Shown here: piece after piece, positions 8,763 through 16,759 of the stretch
Layout: each line of letters opens with the position of its first letter
How positions within the stretch are numbered: the stretch's first letter is position 1
Source: Nitrospirota bacterium
GTDB lineage: Bacteria > Nitrospinota_A > UBA7883
NCBI GenBank assembly: GCA_024275315.1
Contig: JAJRZK010000003.1
Coordinates: 1 to 64,000 of the forward strand
Direction: 5' to 3'
Length of the DNA stretch: 64,000 bases
The notes under the pieces: model-generated
What the model was told of the DNA's origin: nothing
Databases searched by the model: none
The model's input: the letters and a program-made list of their open reading frames with translations, nothing else
Program-made: the position numbers and the translations under genes

Positions 8763-8790
8763 TTGATTTTTAAAAAAACCGGACTATAAT
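8763..8790 (+). promoter_or_regulatory. Sigma-70 promoter of tRNA-Leu
   Basis: TTGATT (8763-8768) and a perfect TATAAT (8785-8790) are separated by 16 bases. Initiation would fall about a dozen bases before the mature tRNA 5' end. Confidence 0.6.
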
Positions 8791-8808
8791 TCTATCTTCC
8801 TTTATATT

Positions 8809-8895
8809 GCCGAAGTGGCGGAACTGGTAGACGCGCATGATTCAGGGTCATGTGCCCTTACGGGTGTGGGGGTTCGAATCCCCCCTTCGGCACCA
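8809..8895 (+). tRNA. tRNA-Leu (anticodon CAG)
   Basis: The acceptor stem GCCGAAG (8809-8815) pairs with CTTCGGC (8885-8891), followed by discriminator A and encoded CCA. The anticodon stem CATGA/TCATG encloses TTCAGGG, with anticodon CAG at 8843-8845, which reads CUG. A long variable arm and GGTTCGAATCC T arm are present, as expected for a class II leucine tRNA. Confidence 0.97.
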
Positions 8896-9080
8896 AAAAA
8901 CAATACGATGGCAAAAGAGCCTCTTCAGGCCCGTGTGGCAAACGGGGAGGATTGGTCATCGCTATTGGCGGATGACGGGATCACCCATGTCCGGACCAGA
9001 CCTGCGGATCGCAACCGCGGGGCGCAAAACAATGAGCGGCGTAATTAAGCTTTAACCAGAGCCCCTGCTTTTCCGGTTCC

Positions 9081-9596
9081 CTATTTTTCTTCCGTTCCGC
9101 TCTCTATCGATTTCAGAATAGCCCTGGAATTGATGACGACCAGCAATACATCCTTTAGCTGGCATACTCCGGAGGTCAGGGCATGGTTGTAGTCCGCGTC
9201 AGACAGGTTTTTTTTCTGTTCCTTGTGTTCTACTACCTGTTCATGGTCGATATCAACCACGTCGCCGATTTTATCGACAAGCACACCGAAAGGCTCCGCC
9301 ACCCTGGATTTGAAAATGACAAGACAATTTTCATCCGAAGTTTCATCCAGCGTTTCAAACCCCATCACAGAGCGCAAATCGAGTATGAGATGGATTTGTC
9401 CACGGATATTGACATATCCCCGCACAGCTTTCGGAGCGTGATATATCGGGGTGAACTCCACCTTGGGGTGCACTTCTTTCACGTCGAGTATGTCCACGCC
9501 AAAAAGGCGGCCTGACAGCCAGAAGGTGCACAGTTGCTTATGTACCGCCGAATCTGTGGATTCTTCGTCGATCGATGCAGATTTCATCTTGTGCAC
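9081..9596 (-). CDS. cheW: CheW-like scaffold protein
   Basis: A single CheW domain of 171 residues. FWLSGRLFGVDILDVKEV is the first strand pair, and VRGYVNIRGQIHLILDLR is the strongly conserved core that docks to CheA and receptors. CheW couples chemoreceptors to the kinase. It follows the CheA gene with essentially no gap. The frame opens at GTG 9596, with an in-frame ATG at 9587, so the true start is uncertain by three codons. It is the third gene of the REC-STAS/CheA/CheW operon. Confidence 0.9.
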   Translation of the reverse strand: MHKMKSASIDEESTDSAVHKQLCTFWLSGRLFGVDILDVKEVHPKVEFTPIYHAPKAVRGYVNIRGQIHLILDLRSVMGFETLDETSDENCLVIFKSRVAEPFGVLVDKIGDVVDIDHEQVVEHKEQKKNLSDADYNHALTSGVCQLKDVLLVVINSRAILKSIESGTEEK

Positions 9597-12500
9597 TTAA
9601 GTTTTAGCAGTCGCTATTGAGTCCAGGACTTTGCTTATCGTATTAAGAAGTTGTTCCTTGTCCAGCTTCGTTTCATATCGGTCAAACCCGGCCTCCCGGG
9701 CTTTGTCCCTGTCCTCGTCGGAGTTCAGGGCCGTAAGGGCTATCGTGGGCAGGTCGTTCTGGTTGGTCCCGGCGCGAAGGTTCTTCATGAATTCGAATCC
9801 GTCCATTACAGGCATCTCGATATCGGATATGATGACATCGAACTCGCCACCGTCGATCATATCAAGCCCCTCCTGCCCGTTGTCGGCGGTTGTGACTTCA
9901 TACCCCTCGGACTTGAGAAAGCCTTTGACCAGCTGTTGGTAAAAAGGCGTATCCTCGACCAGCAATATCCGTTTCCCCGCGTTGGCGGCTTTGCTGTTAA
10001 ACCCCCTGTTGTCGAACCAGCTTGGTTCTGATTTGCGTATCATTGTGTCCATGTCTACAAACAGCGTCATCTTGCCGGACACGATTGTAGTCCCCAAAAG
10101 CCCCTCCTCCATGTATGTCTCCACGTTAAGATCGACCGTGGTTTCGTATGAGTCTATGAGGCGGGAAACCAGTATGCCAAACTGGTTCCGGCAGTGCTTT
10201 GGCAATATGAGATACATCTTCTCGTGTTCAATGCATGGAGATACATTAAGATGCTCTTCGAGCCTGAGCACCCGGGTCGACACGCCATCTATGGTGATAT
10301 ATTCCTTGTTCCCGATTTTTTCAAGCCTGTCGATTGACAGTGTTTCTATACGTCGTATGAGCGGAAGAGGTATGGCGAACTGTTCCTTTTCTCCGCTGGC
10401 GAAAAGAAGAACGGACTGATGCTCCGCCGCGGCCTTAAGCTCTAGGTCGGTAGTGTCTGCTTTGCTTACTTCAAACGCCACCTCGGCATGTTGCGCCAAA
10501 CCCTGCACATCGAGGATGAGCGCAACTCTTCCGTCGCCCATGACGGTGGCGCCAGCGTAGCACTTGAGATGTTTAAGGGACGGATGCATTGGCTTGACCA
10601 CGATTTCCTCGGTTTCCAGCACCCGGTCAACAATCAGGCCAAACCTGTTCACGCCGATTTTCAATACCGCTATATTCAGGGACTGTGTCGACCCGGTTCC
10701 GGCCTCGTTTCCATCACCATCCGATCCGGCGCTCCGCTGGCTCATCTCGAGTTGCTTCTGTCTGTATTTTTCTGTTATTTCAGAACGAACACTTTCAGAC
10801 AAAGGCTCCGGCCTTTCAAGCACCTCGTTAAGCCTGACCAGGGGCAACAAGTAGTCCCGCAACCTGTAGATCTCCCTGCTACCCGCGCATTCCACCTTGG
10901 TGATGATGTCTTCATCGTACAGACATACCAGCTCTTCGAGGTTCGCCTGGGGGATGGCGTATCTATGTTCGTCCACCATCACGAACAGGCAGGGAATAAT
11001 AGCCAGGGTCAGCGGCAGACGCATGGAGACTTTGGATCCCTTACCAAGCGATGACGATATGTCCAGCGTGCCGCCAAGCTCCTCGATGCTGGTCTTGACC
11101 ACATCCATGCCAACACCCCGGCCGGAGACGTCGCTTAACTTGTCCGCGGTCGAAAAGCTCGGCGTGAGGATAAGAAGCAGTACATCCTTATCGCTGAGAC
11201 TGGCCAGTTCCGACTCGGTCTTCACCCCTTTTTCCAGGGCTTTTTTCCTGATTACGTCCAGGTCGATACCTTTGCCGTCGTCTTCTATTTCGATGTTTAT
11301 CTGGCCGCTTTCATGAAAAGCGCGCAGTTTCACCTGTCCCGTGGGGTCTTTTCCCGCCGCGATGCGTTGTTCCGGAGATTCGACGCCATGATCACAGCAG
11401 TTGCGCACCAAATGGGTCAACGGATCGGACAGGGCCTCCAGGATCGTGTTGTCCAGCTCGACTTCACTTCCGGCAATCGTTATCTCGATGTTTTTGTTAA
11501 GCTTTTTACCAAGATCACGAACAACGCGTGTGAATTTATTGAACAGGTTACCTATCGGCTGCATCCTGGTGGCCATAATGGTTTCCTGCAACTCGGTAGT
11601 CACGATATCCAGCCGTTGCGCGTTGGCCCTTGCGGTTGGTTCTGATTTGTCCACGGACATCATCTGCTGGTTACGAACCAGCACCAGCTCGCCTGCCAGC
11701 CTCATCAGCTCATCTAAAACCCCCAGCTTTAAACGTATGGTTTCCCGCCTTCTTTCAGAAGAGCCCCATTTGTCCCGTTTGTCCTCGGACCTTCTGTCTT
11801 TCCCGTCCCACTTGCTTTGCTCCTCGTCCAGGTTCTTGGTTTCGGGGGCGGTCTCAACCTCGCTGACTTCTTTTGGCGCCGTCTCCATATCTTTTGCCGT
11901 TGTGTCGGGTGGTTGTCCGGCCTGGTCTGGTTCAATTTTTTTAAATTGCTCTATCCATTCCTCGGGCATCCCGAAAAAGTTGGCAAGAGCTTCCCGGCTA
12001 AGCTTTGTGGCGAACAAGACTTCGTTGATCAAGGGCCCTTCCGGAAGCCCCTGGCGTAAATCATGCGCGCGGGGGTCCAGTTTCGCTTCAACAACATCGC
12101 CGAGGTTTTTCAGCTGGTTAAACGCCGATATCGGGTCTTTCTGATATTTTTCCGAAAGTTCCGTAAGGTTGAGCTTGATCACATAGATGAACTCATGCTC
12201 GTTGAGCAAATCATTGAACTCGTGATCGCTAATCTCAAAACCCGAGGGACGCCCCTGCGTATCCTCCAATTCCACCTGTTTGTCCAGCGACTCGTGGGCC
12301 TCGGGCGAAATGTCCAAATCGATGACACCCTGAAGCTTGCCGATAAGCTCGGATACGTCCCTGTCATTGCTGTTTTCCACGTCGTCGAGCATTGCGAGGA
12401 TAGAATCGACCGACTGCAGGAGAACATCCACAGATTTGGAGTCGGGCTTTCTTTCGCCTGATCTAATGAGAGAAAGAAGAGTCTCCGTGGTGTGGGCCAG

Positions 12501-12695
12501 GCCGGCAAGAGTCGCCAATCCCAGGAACCCCGCCGATCCTTTGACGGTATGGACAGCCCTGAACACGTTGTTGACAAGCTCCTGGTCAGGGTTATCCGCT
12601 TGCCCTTCAAGCTGCATCAGGTTGTCCTCGACGGTCTCAAGGTGCTCCTTGGCCTCGGTGACAAATTCTTCTATGATGGATTTTTCAAAATCCAT
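9597..12695 (-). CDS. cheA: Hybrid CheA histidine kinase (Hpt-kinase-CheW-CheW-REC)
   Basis: A 1032-residue hybrid kinase. Domain order: Hpt (residues 1 to about 105, phosphoacceptor H49 in VHTVKGSAGFLG); an acidic linker with a dimerisation region; HATPase with N box LVRNCCDHGVE, G1 DDGKGID and G2 GRGVGMDVV; a CheW domain at about 560-715; a second CheW-like domain at about 770-900; and a C-terminal receiver from 908 with phosphoacceptor D958 (VIISDIEMP). Receptor-coupled autophosphorylation would pass phosphate to its own receiver and to the upstream REC-STAS protein. Two CheW domains plus a REC are typical of non-canonical chemosensory systems rather than of the simple flagellar CheA. Confidence 0.93.
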   Translation of the reverse strand: MDFEKSIIEEFVTEAKEHLETVEDNLMQLEGQADNPDQELVNNVFRAVHTVKGSAGFLGLATLAGLAHTTETLLSLIRSGERKPDSKSVDVLLQSVDSILAMLDDVENSNDRDVSELIGKLQGVIDLDISPEAHESLDKQVELEDTQGRPSGFEISDHEFNDLLNEHEFIYVIKLNLTELSEKYQKDPISAFNQLKNLGDVVEAKLDPRAHDLRQGLPEGPLINEVLFATKLSREALANFFGMPEEWIEQFKKIEPDQAGQPPDTTAKDMETAPKEVSEVETAPETKNLDEEQSKWDGKDRRSEDKRDKWGSSERRRETIRLKLGVLDELMRLAGELVLVRNQQMMSVDKSEPTARANAQRLDIVTTELQETIMATRMQPIGNLFNKFTRVVRDLGKKLNKNIEITIAGSEVELDNTILEALSDPLTHLVRNCCDHGVESPEQRIAAGKDPTGQVKLRAFHESGQINIEIEDDGKGIDLDVIRKKALEKGVKTESELASLSDKDVLLLILTPSFSTADKLSDVSGRGVGMDVVKTSIEELGGTLDISSSLGKGSKVSMRLPLTLAIIPCLFVMVDEHRYAIPQANLEELVCLYDEDIITKVECAGSREIYRLRDYLLPLVRLNEVLERPEPLSESVRSEITEKYRQKQLEMSQRSAGSDGDGNEAGTGSTQSLNIAVLKIGVNRFGLIVDRVLETEEIVVKPMHPSLKHLKCYAGATVMGDGRVALILDVQGLAQHAEVAFEVSKADTTDLELKAAAEHQSVLLFASGEKEQFAIPLPLIRRIETLSIDRLEKIGNKEYITIDGVSTRVLRLEEHLNVSPCIEHEKMYLILPKHCRNQFGILVSRLIDSYETTVDLNVETYMEEGLLGTTIVSGKMTLFVDMDTMIRKSEPSWFDNRGFNSKAANAGKRILLVEDTPFYQQLVKGFLKSEGYEVTTADNGQEGLDMIDGGEFDVIISDIEMPVMDGFEFMKNLRAGTNQNDLPTIALTALNSDEDRDKAREAGFDRYETKLDKEQLLNTISKVLDSIATAKT

Positions 12696-12697
12696 GG

Positions 12698-13480
12698 TTA
12701 TTTCCCCCCCGCTACTGCGATCCTGTACAGCTCGTCTATTCCCGCGTTATGAAAAAAATGGACTATTTCTTCGTTTGCGTTGCTGATTTTCAGGTTGTAC
12801 CCCGGGCTTTCCCGGCTGAGCATCCTTCCGAAACATAGCAACACGCTAAGGCACAGGGGGTCTATCTTTTTTACTTTACCCAGGTCGAGTATGAATTGCT
12901 TTACGTCATTATCGAGCATATCTACCAGGCAAAGCCGCAATTTGGTCGCCATACCATAAGTCATGTCACCAGCGAAGGAGATTGTCTTCCAGCCATTTTC
13001 ATCAGATATCCCTATCGCATCGTCTTCTTGTTCGTTATCCCCGCCTGGGGAAGAGGCCACACCAGCTCCAGGCTCATCGGCATCAACCTTGGAGCCGTTG
13101 GAGTCATCATTGGGCAAAAGCGCTTTCACCCTCCCTAAAAGCGATTTCATTTCAAAGGGTTTATCTATGTAGTCGGCGCATCCCAGGTGCATCAGCTGGA
13201 TTACGGCTTCTTTGCTTCCATATCCTGTTATCGCTATGGTCGGCAACGTGGAGCTGTGTTTTGTCAGAGCTTCGATAAGCTCAAACCCGGTCATCTCCGG
13301 CATTTGAAGATCGGTTATAAGAAGGTCAAAAGGGTGGCCGCTGGACTTGGCCTCCATAAGGCTTGACAGGGCTTCGGTGGATTTGGGCGTGGAGGTAACT
13401 TCGTACCCATTTTTCTCGAGTGTAACAGTTACTATTTTGAGAATTTGAGGTTCGTCATCAACGAGCATTATTCGCTTCAT
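12698..13480 (-). CDS. Response regulator with C-terminal STAS domain
   Basis: A 260-residue protein. The N-terminal receiver (residues 3 to about 120) has the acidic pair DD at 8-9, phosphoacceptor D57 (LLITDLQMP), a switch Thr in TIAITGYG and the conserved Lys in IDKPFE. An acidic Gly/Ser linker leads to a STAS-like domain (about 165-258). In that domain the usual DSSG phospho-serine motif is replaced by IDPLCLSVL, so it probably cannot be phosphorylated by an anti-sigma kinase and may act by binding only. It precedes cheA by two bases, so it is a likely phosphotransfer partner. The output is unknown. Confidence 0.88.
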   Translation of the reverse strand: MKRIMLVDDEPQILKIVTVTLEKNGYEVTSTPKSTEALSSLMEAKSSGHPFDLLITDLQMPEMTGFELIEALTKHSSTLPTIAITGYGSKEAVIQLMHLGCADYIDKPFEMKSLLGRVKALLPNDDSNGSKVDADEPGAGVASSPGGDNEQEDDAIGISDENGWKTISFAGDMTYGMATKLRLCLVDMLDNDVKQFILDLGKVKKIDPLCLSVLLCFGRMLSRESPGYNLKISNANEEIVHFFHNAGIDELYRIAVAGGK

Positions 13481-13541
13481 ACTCGACCTGCCATATATTG
13501 TTACCGACGATACTCATTAGCCACCTGAAACCTTCGATTGC

Positions 13542-13569
13542 ATTTTACCAGTTATTGTATATCTCACAA
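13542..13569 (-). promoter_or_regulatory. Possible promoter of the REC-STAS/cheA/cheW operon
   Basis: On the minus strand TTGTGA (13564-13569) and TAAAAT (13542-13547) lie 16 bases apart, about 60 bases upstream of the first gene. I saw no sigma-28 or sigma-54 motif in this 187-base gap. Confidence 0.35.
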
Positions 13570-13667
13570 CCCGTTTTTAACTAACGTCTTTTTTACCGCA
13601 GTTTATGCTCAATATGGTAAAAATTTTAATTTGATTACGAAATTTTTATACAATTTTCAGAACGCTT

Positions 13668-13994
13668 TTATTGCCAGCGATATCCGCAATCCTCGATATC
13701 ATCTTCAAACCATGGGTACCTGTGGCATATCACCGGTTTTTTTTCTGGATCAGAATGCAGCAAGCACCGGTTCTCCGCTGTCAGTTTGTCGCATGGAATA
13801 TCCATCTCAAGGCTTACGCGGTCCATATCCTTGTCGATCTCGGCTATACGTATGCCGCGAAAGGAATAATACAACCTCGCTTCTTCGAGGGATCCGTGCT
13901 GACGCTCTATGTTGCTGAGGATTCCGGTTATTCTGACCCGCCGGCAACATTCCCCGCATTGCCGGCACTCCCCCTTGCGCCCGCTTGGGTTCAT
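13668..13994 (-). CDS. YkgJ-family cysteine-cluster protein
   Basis: A 108-residue protein with CRQCGECC at residues 10-17, further cysteines, and the C-terminal block KPVICHRYPW typical of the YkgJ/UPF0153 family of putative zinc- or iron-chelating proteins. The biochemical role of the family is not established. Its ATG overlaps the stop of the phosphoglycolate phosphatase gene by four bases, so it is co-translated with it. Confidence 0.8.
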   Translation of the reverse strand: MNPSGRKGECRQCGECCRRVRITGILSNIERQHGSLEEARLYYSFRGIRIAEIDKDMDRVSLEMDIPCDKLTAENRCLLHSDPEKKPVICHRYPWFEDDIEDCGYRWQ

Positions 13995-14650
13995 TTGAGC
14001 AGGGTCCCGAGCTGGCTGAACCTGTCTATCAAAGCGTCCGGCCCGGCGTCGGCCAGCTCTTTTAGAGGTCGAAAGCCGTATGTCACGCCGACAGTGTAAG
14101 CCCCGGCGTTTTGGCCGGTTTTTATATCCACAGCAGAATCACCTACCATGAGAAGACGCGACACGGGCGAACCATATTTTTCAGCGATTTCCAGCAGGGC
14201 CTGCGGGTCCGGTTTTTTTACAGGTATCGTATCTCCACCGTAAACGGCGCCATCAAAGACAGGTTCGATTCCCAATTCATGTACGATTTTTTTCGTATAT
14301 CGCTCCGGTTTGTTCGACACAAGGCCCAACTTGTACCGGCCAGCCAGCTGGTTCACCGTCTCTTCGACTGAATCGAACAGCCTGGTATTGTCCAGCAGGT
14401 GGTCCAAATAACGCTGTCTGAACAGCGAAACCATCGCCTCTTCTTTTTCGAGGTGTCCCGCCGCTTCCAACGTACGTTGTATCAGCGGTAGCACGCCGTT
14501 ACCTACAAAAGCTCCGATAGTCTCAACAGGAAGGTGCGGATAGCCAAGCTTTTCCAATGTCCAGTTAAGCGCATTGGCGATATCCAGCTTGGAGTCTATA
14601 AGGGTGCCGTCAAGATCGAAAACGATCACATCGACGTCAAATTTTCTCAT
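13991..14650 (-). CDS. gph: Phosphoglycolate phosphatase-like HAD hydrolase
   Basis: A 219-residue HAD-superfamily phosphatase. Motif I is VFDLDGTLIDS (nucleophile Asp and acid/base Asp), motif II is in LVSNKPE, motif III is the KKPDPQ lysine and motif IV is GDSAVDIKTG. The length and the helical cap type match phosphoglycolate phosphatase, which clears 2-phosphoglycolate in the cytosol; close relatives hydrolyse other phosphates, so the substrate is probable only. It is transcribed with the YkgJ-family gene. Confidence 0.82.
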   Translation of the reverse strand: MRKFDVDVIVFDLDGTLIDSKLDIANALNWTLEKLGYPHLPVETIGAFVGNGVLPLIQRTLEAAGHLEKEEAMVSLFRQRYLDHLLDNTRLFDSVEETVNQLAGRYKLGLVSNKPERYTKKIVHELGIEPVFDGAVYGGDTIPVKKPDPQALLEIAEKYGSPVSRLLMVGDSAVDIKTGQNAGAYTVGVTYGFRPLKELADAGPDALIDRFSQLGTLLK

Positions 14651-14689
14651 GGATACCCCCGGGCGCCCGAGGCTGTTTCGCCTTGTCTT

Positions 14690-16030
14690 CTAAATAGACA
14701 GGCTCCACTGCAACACTAATTTGTTTTGGCTGTCAAAACTGGCGCCGTCAAGCTGCTTTCTGGCGTCACTGTCAGACAGGTCGAATTGAAATTCCAGGTC
14801 GATTCTGGAGTTCATCGTCGGTTTGATAGACATACGAAACTGCATCAGAGAGGCGGTCAACCCCGTAACCGGCTCGGTTACCGAGTCGACAGTTTTATCG
14901 TAATCATCATATGAAGTAAAACCATAAGCCACCCCGGTTTCAAACCATGAATTGATCAGCCATATCGCTCCTACAGAAACCGCTGTGCGGTTGATCGCTC
15001 CCTGGGAAAACGTGTGGGTTGTGTCCCCGGAGGTCAGGGACCTGTCCCCGATCGAAAACGAGGTCCTGTCCAGCGTTACATCTATTTCAAACTGTGGAAG
15101 GGCGTACCTCGCCGAAAGGATAAACTCTTCGGTCTTCTCGTCGGTGTTATCCAAAGCCGCAGGAAACACAAGCGCCTCTCCCGTAGAGGTTGTTACAGCC
15201 TGATCGATCTGGGCGCTTGTGTTGGCCCAATATCTGAGCGAGGCTGAAAACCCGCCTACGTCCATACGGCCCATGATTGTGTACGCAAGTTCAGAGTCAT
15301 CCTCACCGGCGCCGGTTATATGCGCGCCGGTATACACCCCGGCTTCATATGTGAAATTTCCATAGTTCGGCCTTCCGTACACCCTCACGCCAGTGTCGTG
15401 ATGCACGGCGGTCATGCCGATTTCTCTGGAGTTGTTGTTATAGGGGCTACCATGAAACGCCACCAGGGGAGAGCCGAACCATTCCCTGCCAGTGGCAACC
15501 GCGTCGTAATCGACGATTTTCATAACTCCGATGTCCATTCCCACCAGGCCCGGGCCAAACCAGTTGACATAACGAAGATAACCCTGTCCAACGGTGTCCT
15601 TGCCCCAGGGCAACGACACCCAATACGCCATATTGGGCGCAATAGAGCCCCCGATATCCAATGTAAGGGAGTTGCCCTCCACGCAACAAAAAAACTTGTC
15701 CTGCTGGGCGCCATCGGGCCCCTCGGCGGGCTGGATCAGCGTCATCCCTCCGTCAAGGGTTATCGAGAGGGGGGGGCTGGCGTTTCCCATGTCCAGAAAC
15801 AGGTCCTTGCCGGGCGACATCTTGGCTCTTTCGCCTCCATCTTCGGAGTCGGGGACCTGATATCCGTTAAGCTTGAATTTTACGCCTGTGCTGTTGAGCC
15901 TGGGCCATGTGCTGTGGCACAGCGTGCACGGAGCTTCGTATTTTTTTGAAAACGCCGGAATAGCCATCGCCGTATCGGGCAAAAGGCTCAGGGTGGCGAC
16001 CCAAATGGCGATTAATATGATCTTGAACAT
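14690..16030 (-). CDS. Porin-like beta-barrel with N-terminal CxxCH motif
   Basis: The best start is ATG 16030, with AGGA upstream; a longer frame reaching 16141 has no such site and adds 37 residues before the signal peptide. The 446-residue product has a signal peptide (MFKIILIAIWVATLSLLP, ending AMA), then IPAFSKKY followed by PCTLCH, a single heme-c attachment motif. The remainder is alternating, Gly/Tyr/Asp-rich beta-strand sequence and ends LVLQWSLSI, an outer-membrane barrel signature. Proteins with this IPAF-CxxCH start plus barrel occur in deltaproteobacteria and nitrite oxidisers. They are suspected to carry electrons or ions across the outer membrane, but no function can be assigned here. 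Confidence 0.75.
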   Translation of the reverse strand: MFKIILIAIWVATLSLLPDTAMAIPAFSKKYEAPCTLCHSTWPRLNSTGVKFKLNGYQVPDSEDGGERAKMSPGKDLFLDMGNASPPLSITLDGGMTLIQPAEGPDGAQQDKFFCCVEGNSLTLDIGGSIAPNMAYWVSLPWGKDTVGQGYLRYVNWFGPGLVGMDIGVMKIVDYDAVATGREWFGSPLVAFHGSPYNNNSREIGMTAVHHDTGVRVYGRPNYGNFTYEAGVYTGAHITGAGEDDSELAYTIMGRMDVGGFSASLRYWANTSAQIDQAVTTSTGEALVFPAALDNTDEKTEEFILSARYALPQFEIDVTLDRTSFSIGDRSLTSGDTTHTFSQGAINRTAVSVGAIWLINSWFETGVAYGFTSYDDYDKTVDSVTEPVTGLTASLMQFRMSIKPTMNSRIDLEFQFDLSDSDARKQLDGASFDSQNKLVLQWSLSI

Positions 16031-16277
16031 GTGATCCTGATAAAAATAATATTCTAAATGGTCTGTATGGTCTGTTTTTCCCACAACGCAACGCAACCAA
16101 ATTGGAAGCAGAAACGTAACATGACCAATAGGGTTCGTCAAGCTACAACATATCCCACGTCTCCAGGGCCGGGTGGGAATGCGGGGTGTGTTTGTTTAGC
16201 GGAACGAATCGGGGTTTGCGACATCTATGCGAGATAAAATGCGGTTTATCCTTGTGGAACAGGGCGCGGAATGCTAG

Positions 16278-16306
16278 TTTACATCCTTGTTTTTAGCTGA
16301 TATATT
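16278..16306 (+). promoter_or_regulatory. Sigma-70 promoter of tRNA-Pro
   Basis: TTTACA (16278-16283) and TATATT (16301-16306) are exactly 17 bases apart, with the mature tRNA starting 13 bases later. Confidence 0.55.
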
Positions 16307-16318
16307 TTTTGCCAATGT

Positions 16319-16395
16319 CGGGACGTGGCTCAGTCTGGTAGAGCACTCGCTTCGGGGGTGAGGGGTCGGAGGTTCAAATCCTCTCGTCCCGACCA
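16319..16395 (+). tRNA. tRNA-Pro (anticodon CGG)
   Basis: The acceptor stem CGGGACG (16319-16325) pairs with CGTCCCG (16385-16391), followed by A and encoded CCA. The anticodon loop TTCGGGG has CGG at 16353-16355, which reads CCG. Its last bases are also the first bases of the downstream repeat array. Confidence 0.97.
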
Positions 16396-16455
16396 GTGCC
16401 GTGGGCACACCAACCGGCGCCGTGGGCACACCAACCGGCGCCGTGGGCGCTCCAA
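16393..16455 (+). repeat. Three 21-bp tandem units starting in the tRNA-Pro CCA end
   Basis: Units at 16393-16413, 16414-16434 and 16435-16455 share the pattern CCRGYGCCGTGGGCACACCAA. The first differs at two early positions and the third has GCTCCAA instead of ACACCAA at its end. The first unit begins with the encoded CCA of the tRNA. Confidence 0.85.
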
Positions 16456-16727
16456 ATCTCGTCGCCATCAACCGGTCATGCCTTTACCATCTCCCATTAA
16501 AAGTTCTAAAGTCGTCCGCTATCCTGACCAGCGCCATGGGCGCTCCAAATCTCGTCGCCATCAACCGGTCATGCTTTTACCATCTCCCATTAAAAGTTCT
16601 AAAGTCGTCCGCTATCCTGACCGGCGCCGTGGGCGCTCCAGATTGCGTCGCCGCGCAGTTTACGACAGCTCCGGCTATACTCAGATAACAACCCCGAAAT
16701 CGTCCGCTATCCTGACCGGCGCCGTAG
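16435..16727 (+). repeat. 93-bp tandem repeat array downstream of tRNA-Pro
   Basis: Unit 1 (16435-16527) and unit 2 (16528-16620) are both 93 bp and differ at only a few bases. Unit 3 (16621-16715) is 95 bp, matches in its first and last parts (CCGGCGCCGTGGGCGCTCCA and TCGTCCGCTATCCTGA) but has a divergent middle. A fourth start (16716-16727) breaks off. Each unit ends CCTGACC and flows into the next CCGG or CCAG, echoing the tRNA end CCCGACCAG. Frames that stay open through the array (for example 16325-16732) start inside the tRNA and I do not consider them genes. The 16396-16759 gap otherwise holds nothing. Confidence 0.85.
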
Positions 16728-16759
16728 ATTGATTAAACAGCCTTCAGCTACCGCCTCTT

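Noticed and set aside
8815-9048. Open frame through the tRNA-Leu
   Set aside because: Overlaps the tRNA and shows no conserved features.
13538-14099. Plus-strand frames over the YkgJ and gph genes
   Set aside because: Antisense shadows; the minus-strand genes have clear motifs.
16393-16727. CRISPR array
   Set aside because: Units are directly adjoining with no unique spacers and no cas genes; it is a plain tandem repeat.
16274-16732. Long open frames through the tRNA-Pro and repeat array on both strands
   Set aside because: They begin inside the tRNA, use the repeat in several frames and have no ribosome-binding site; this is a well-known kind of false gene.
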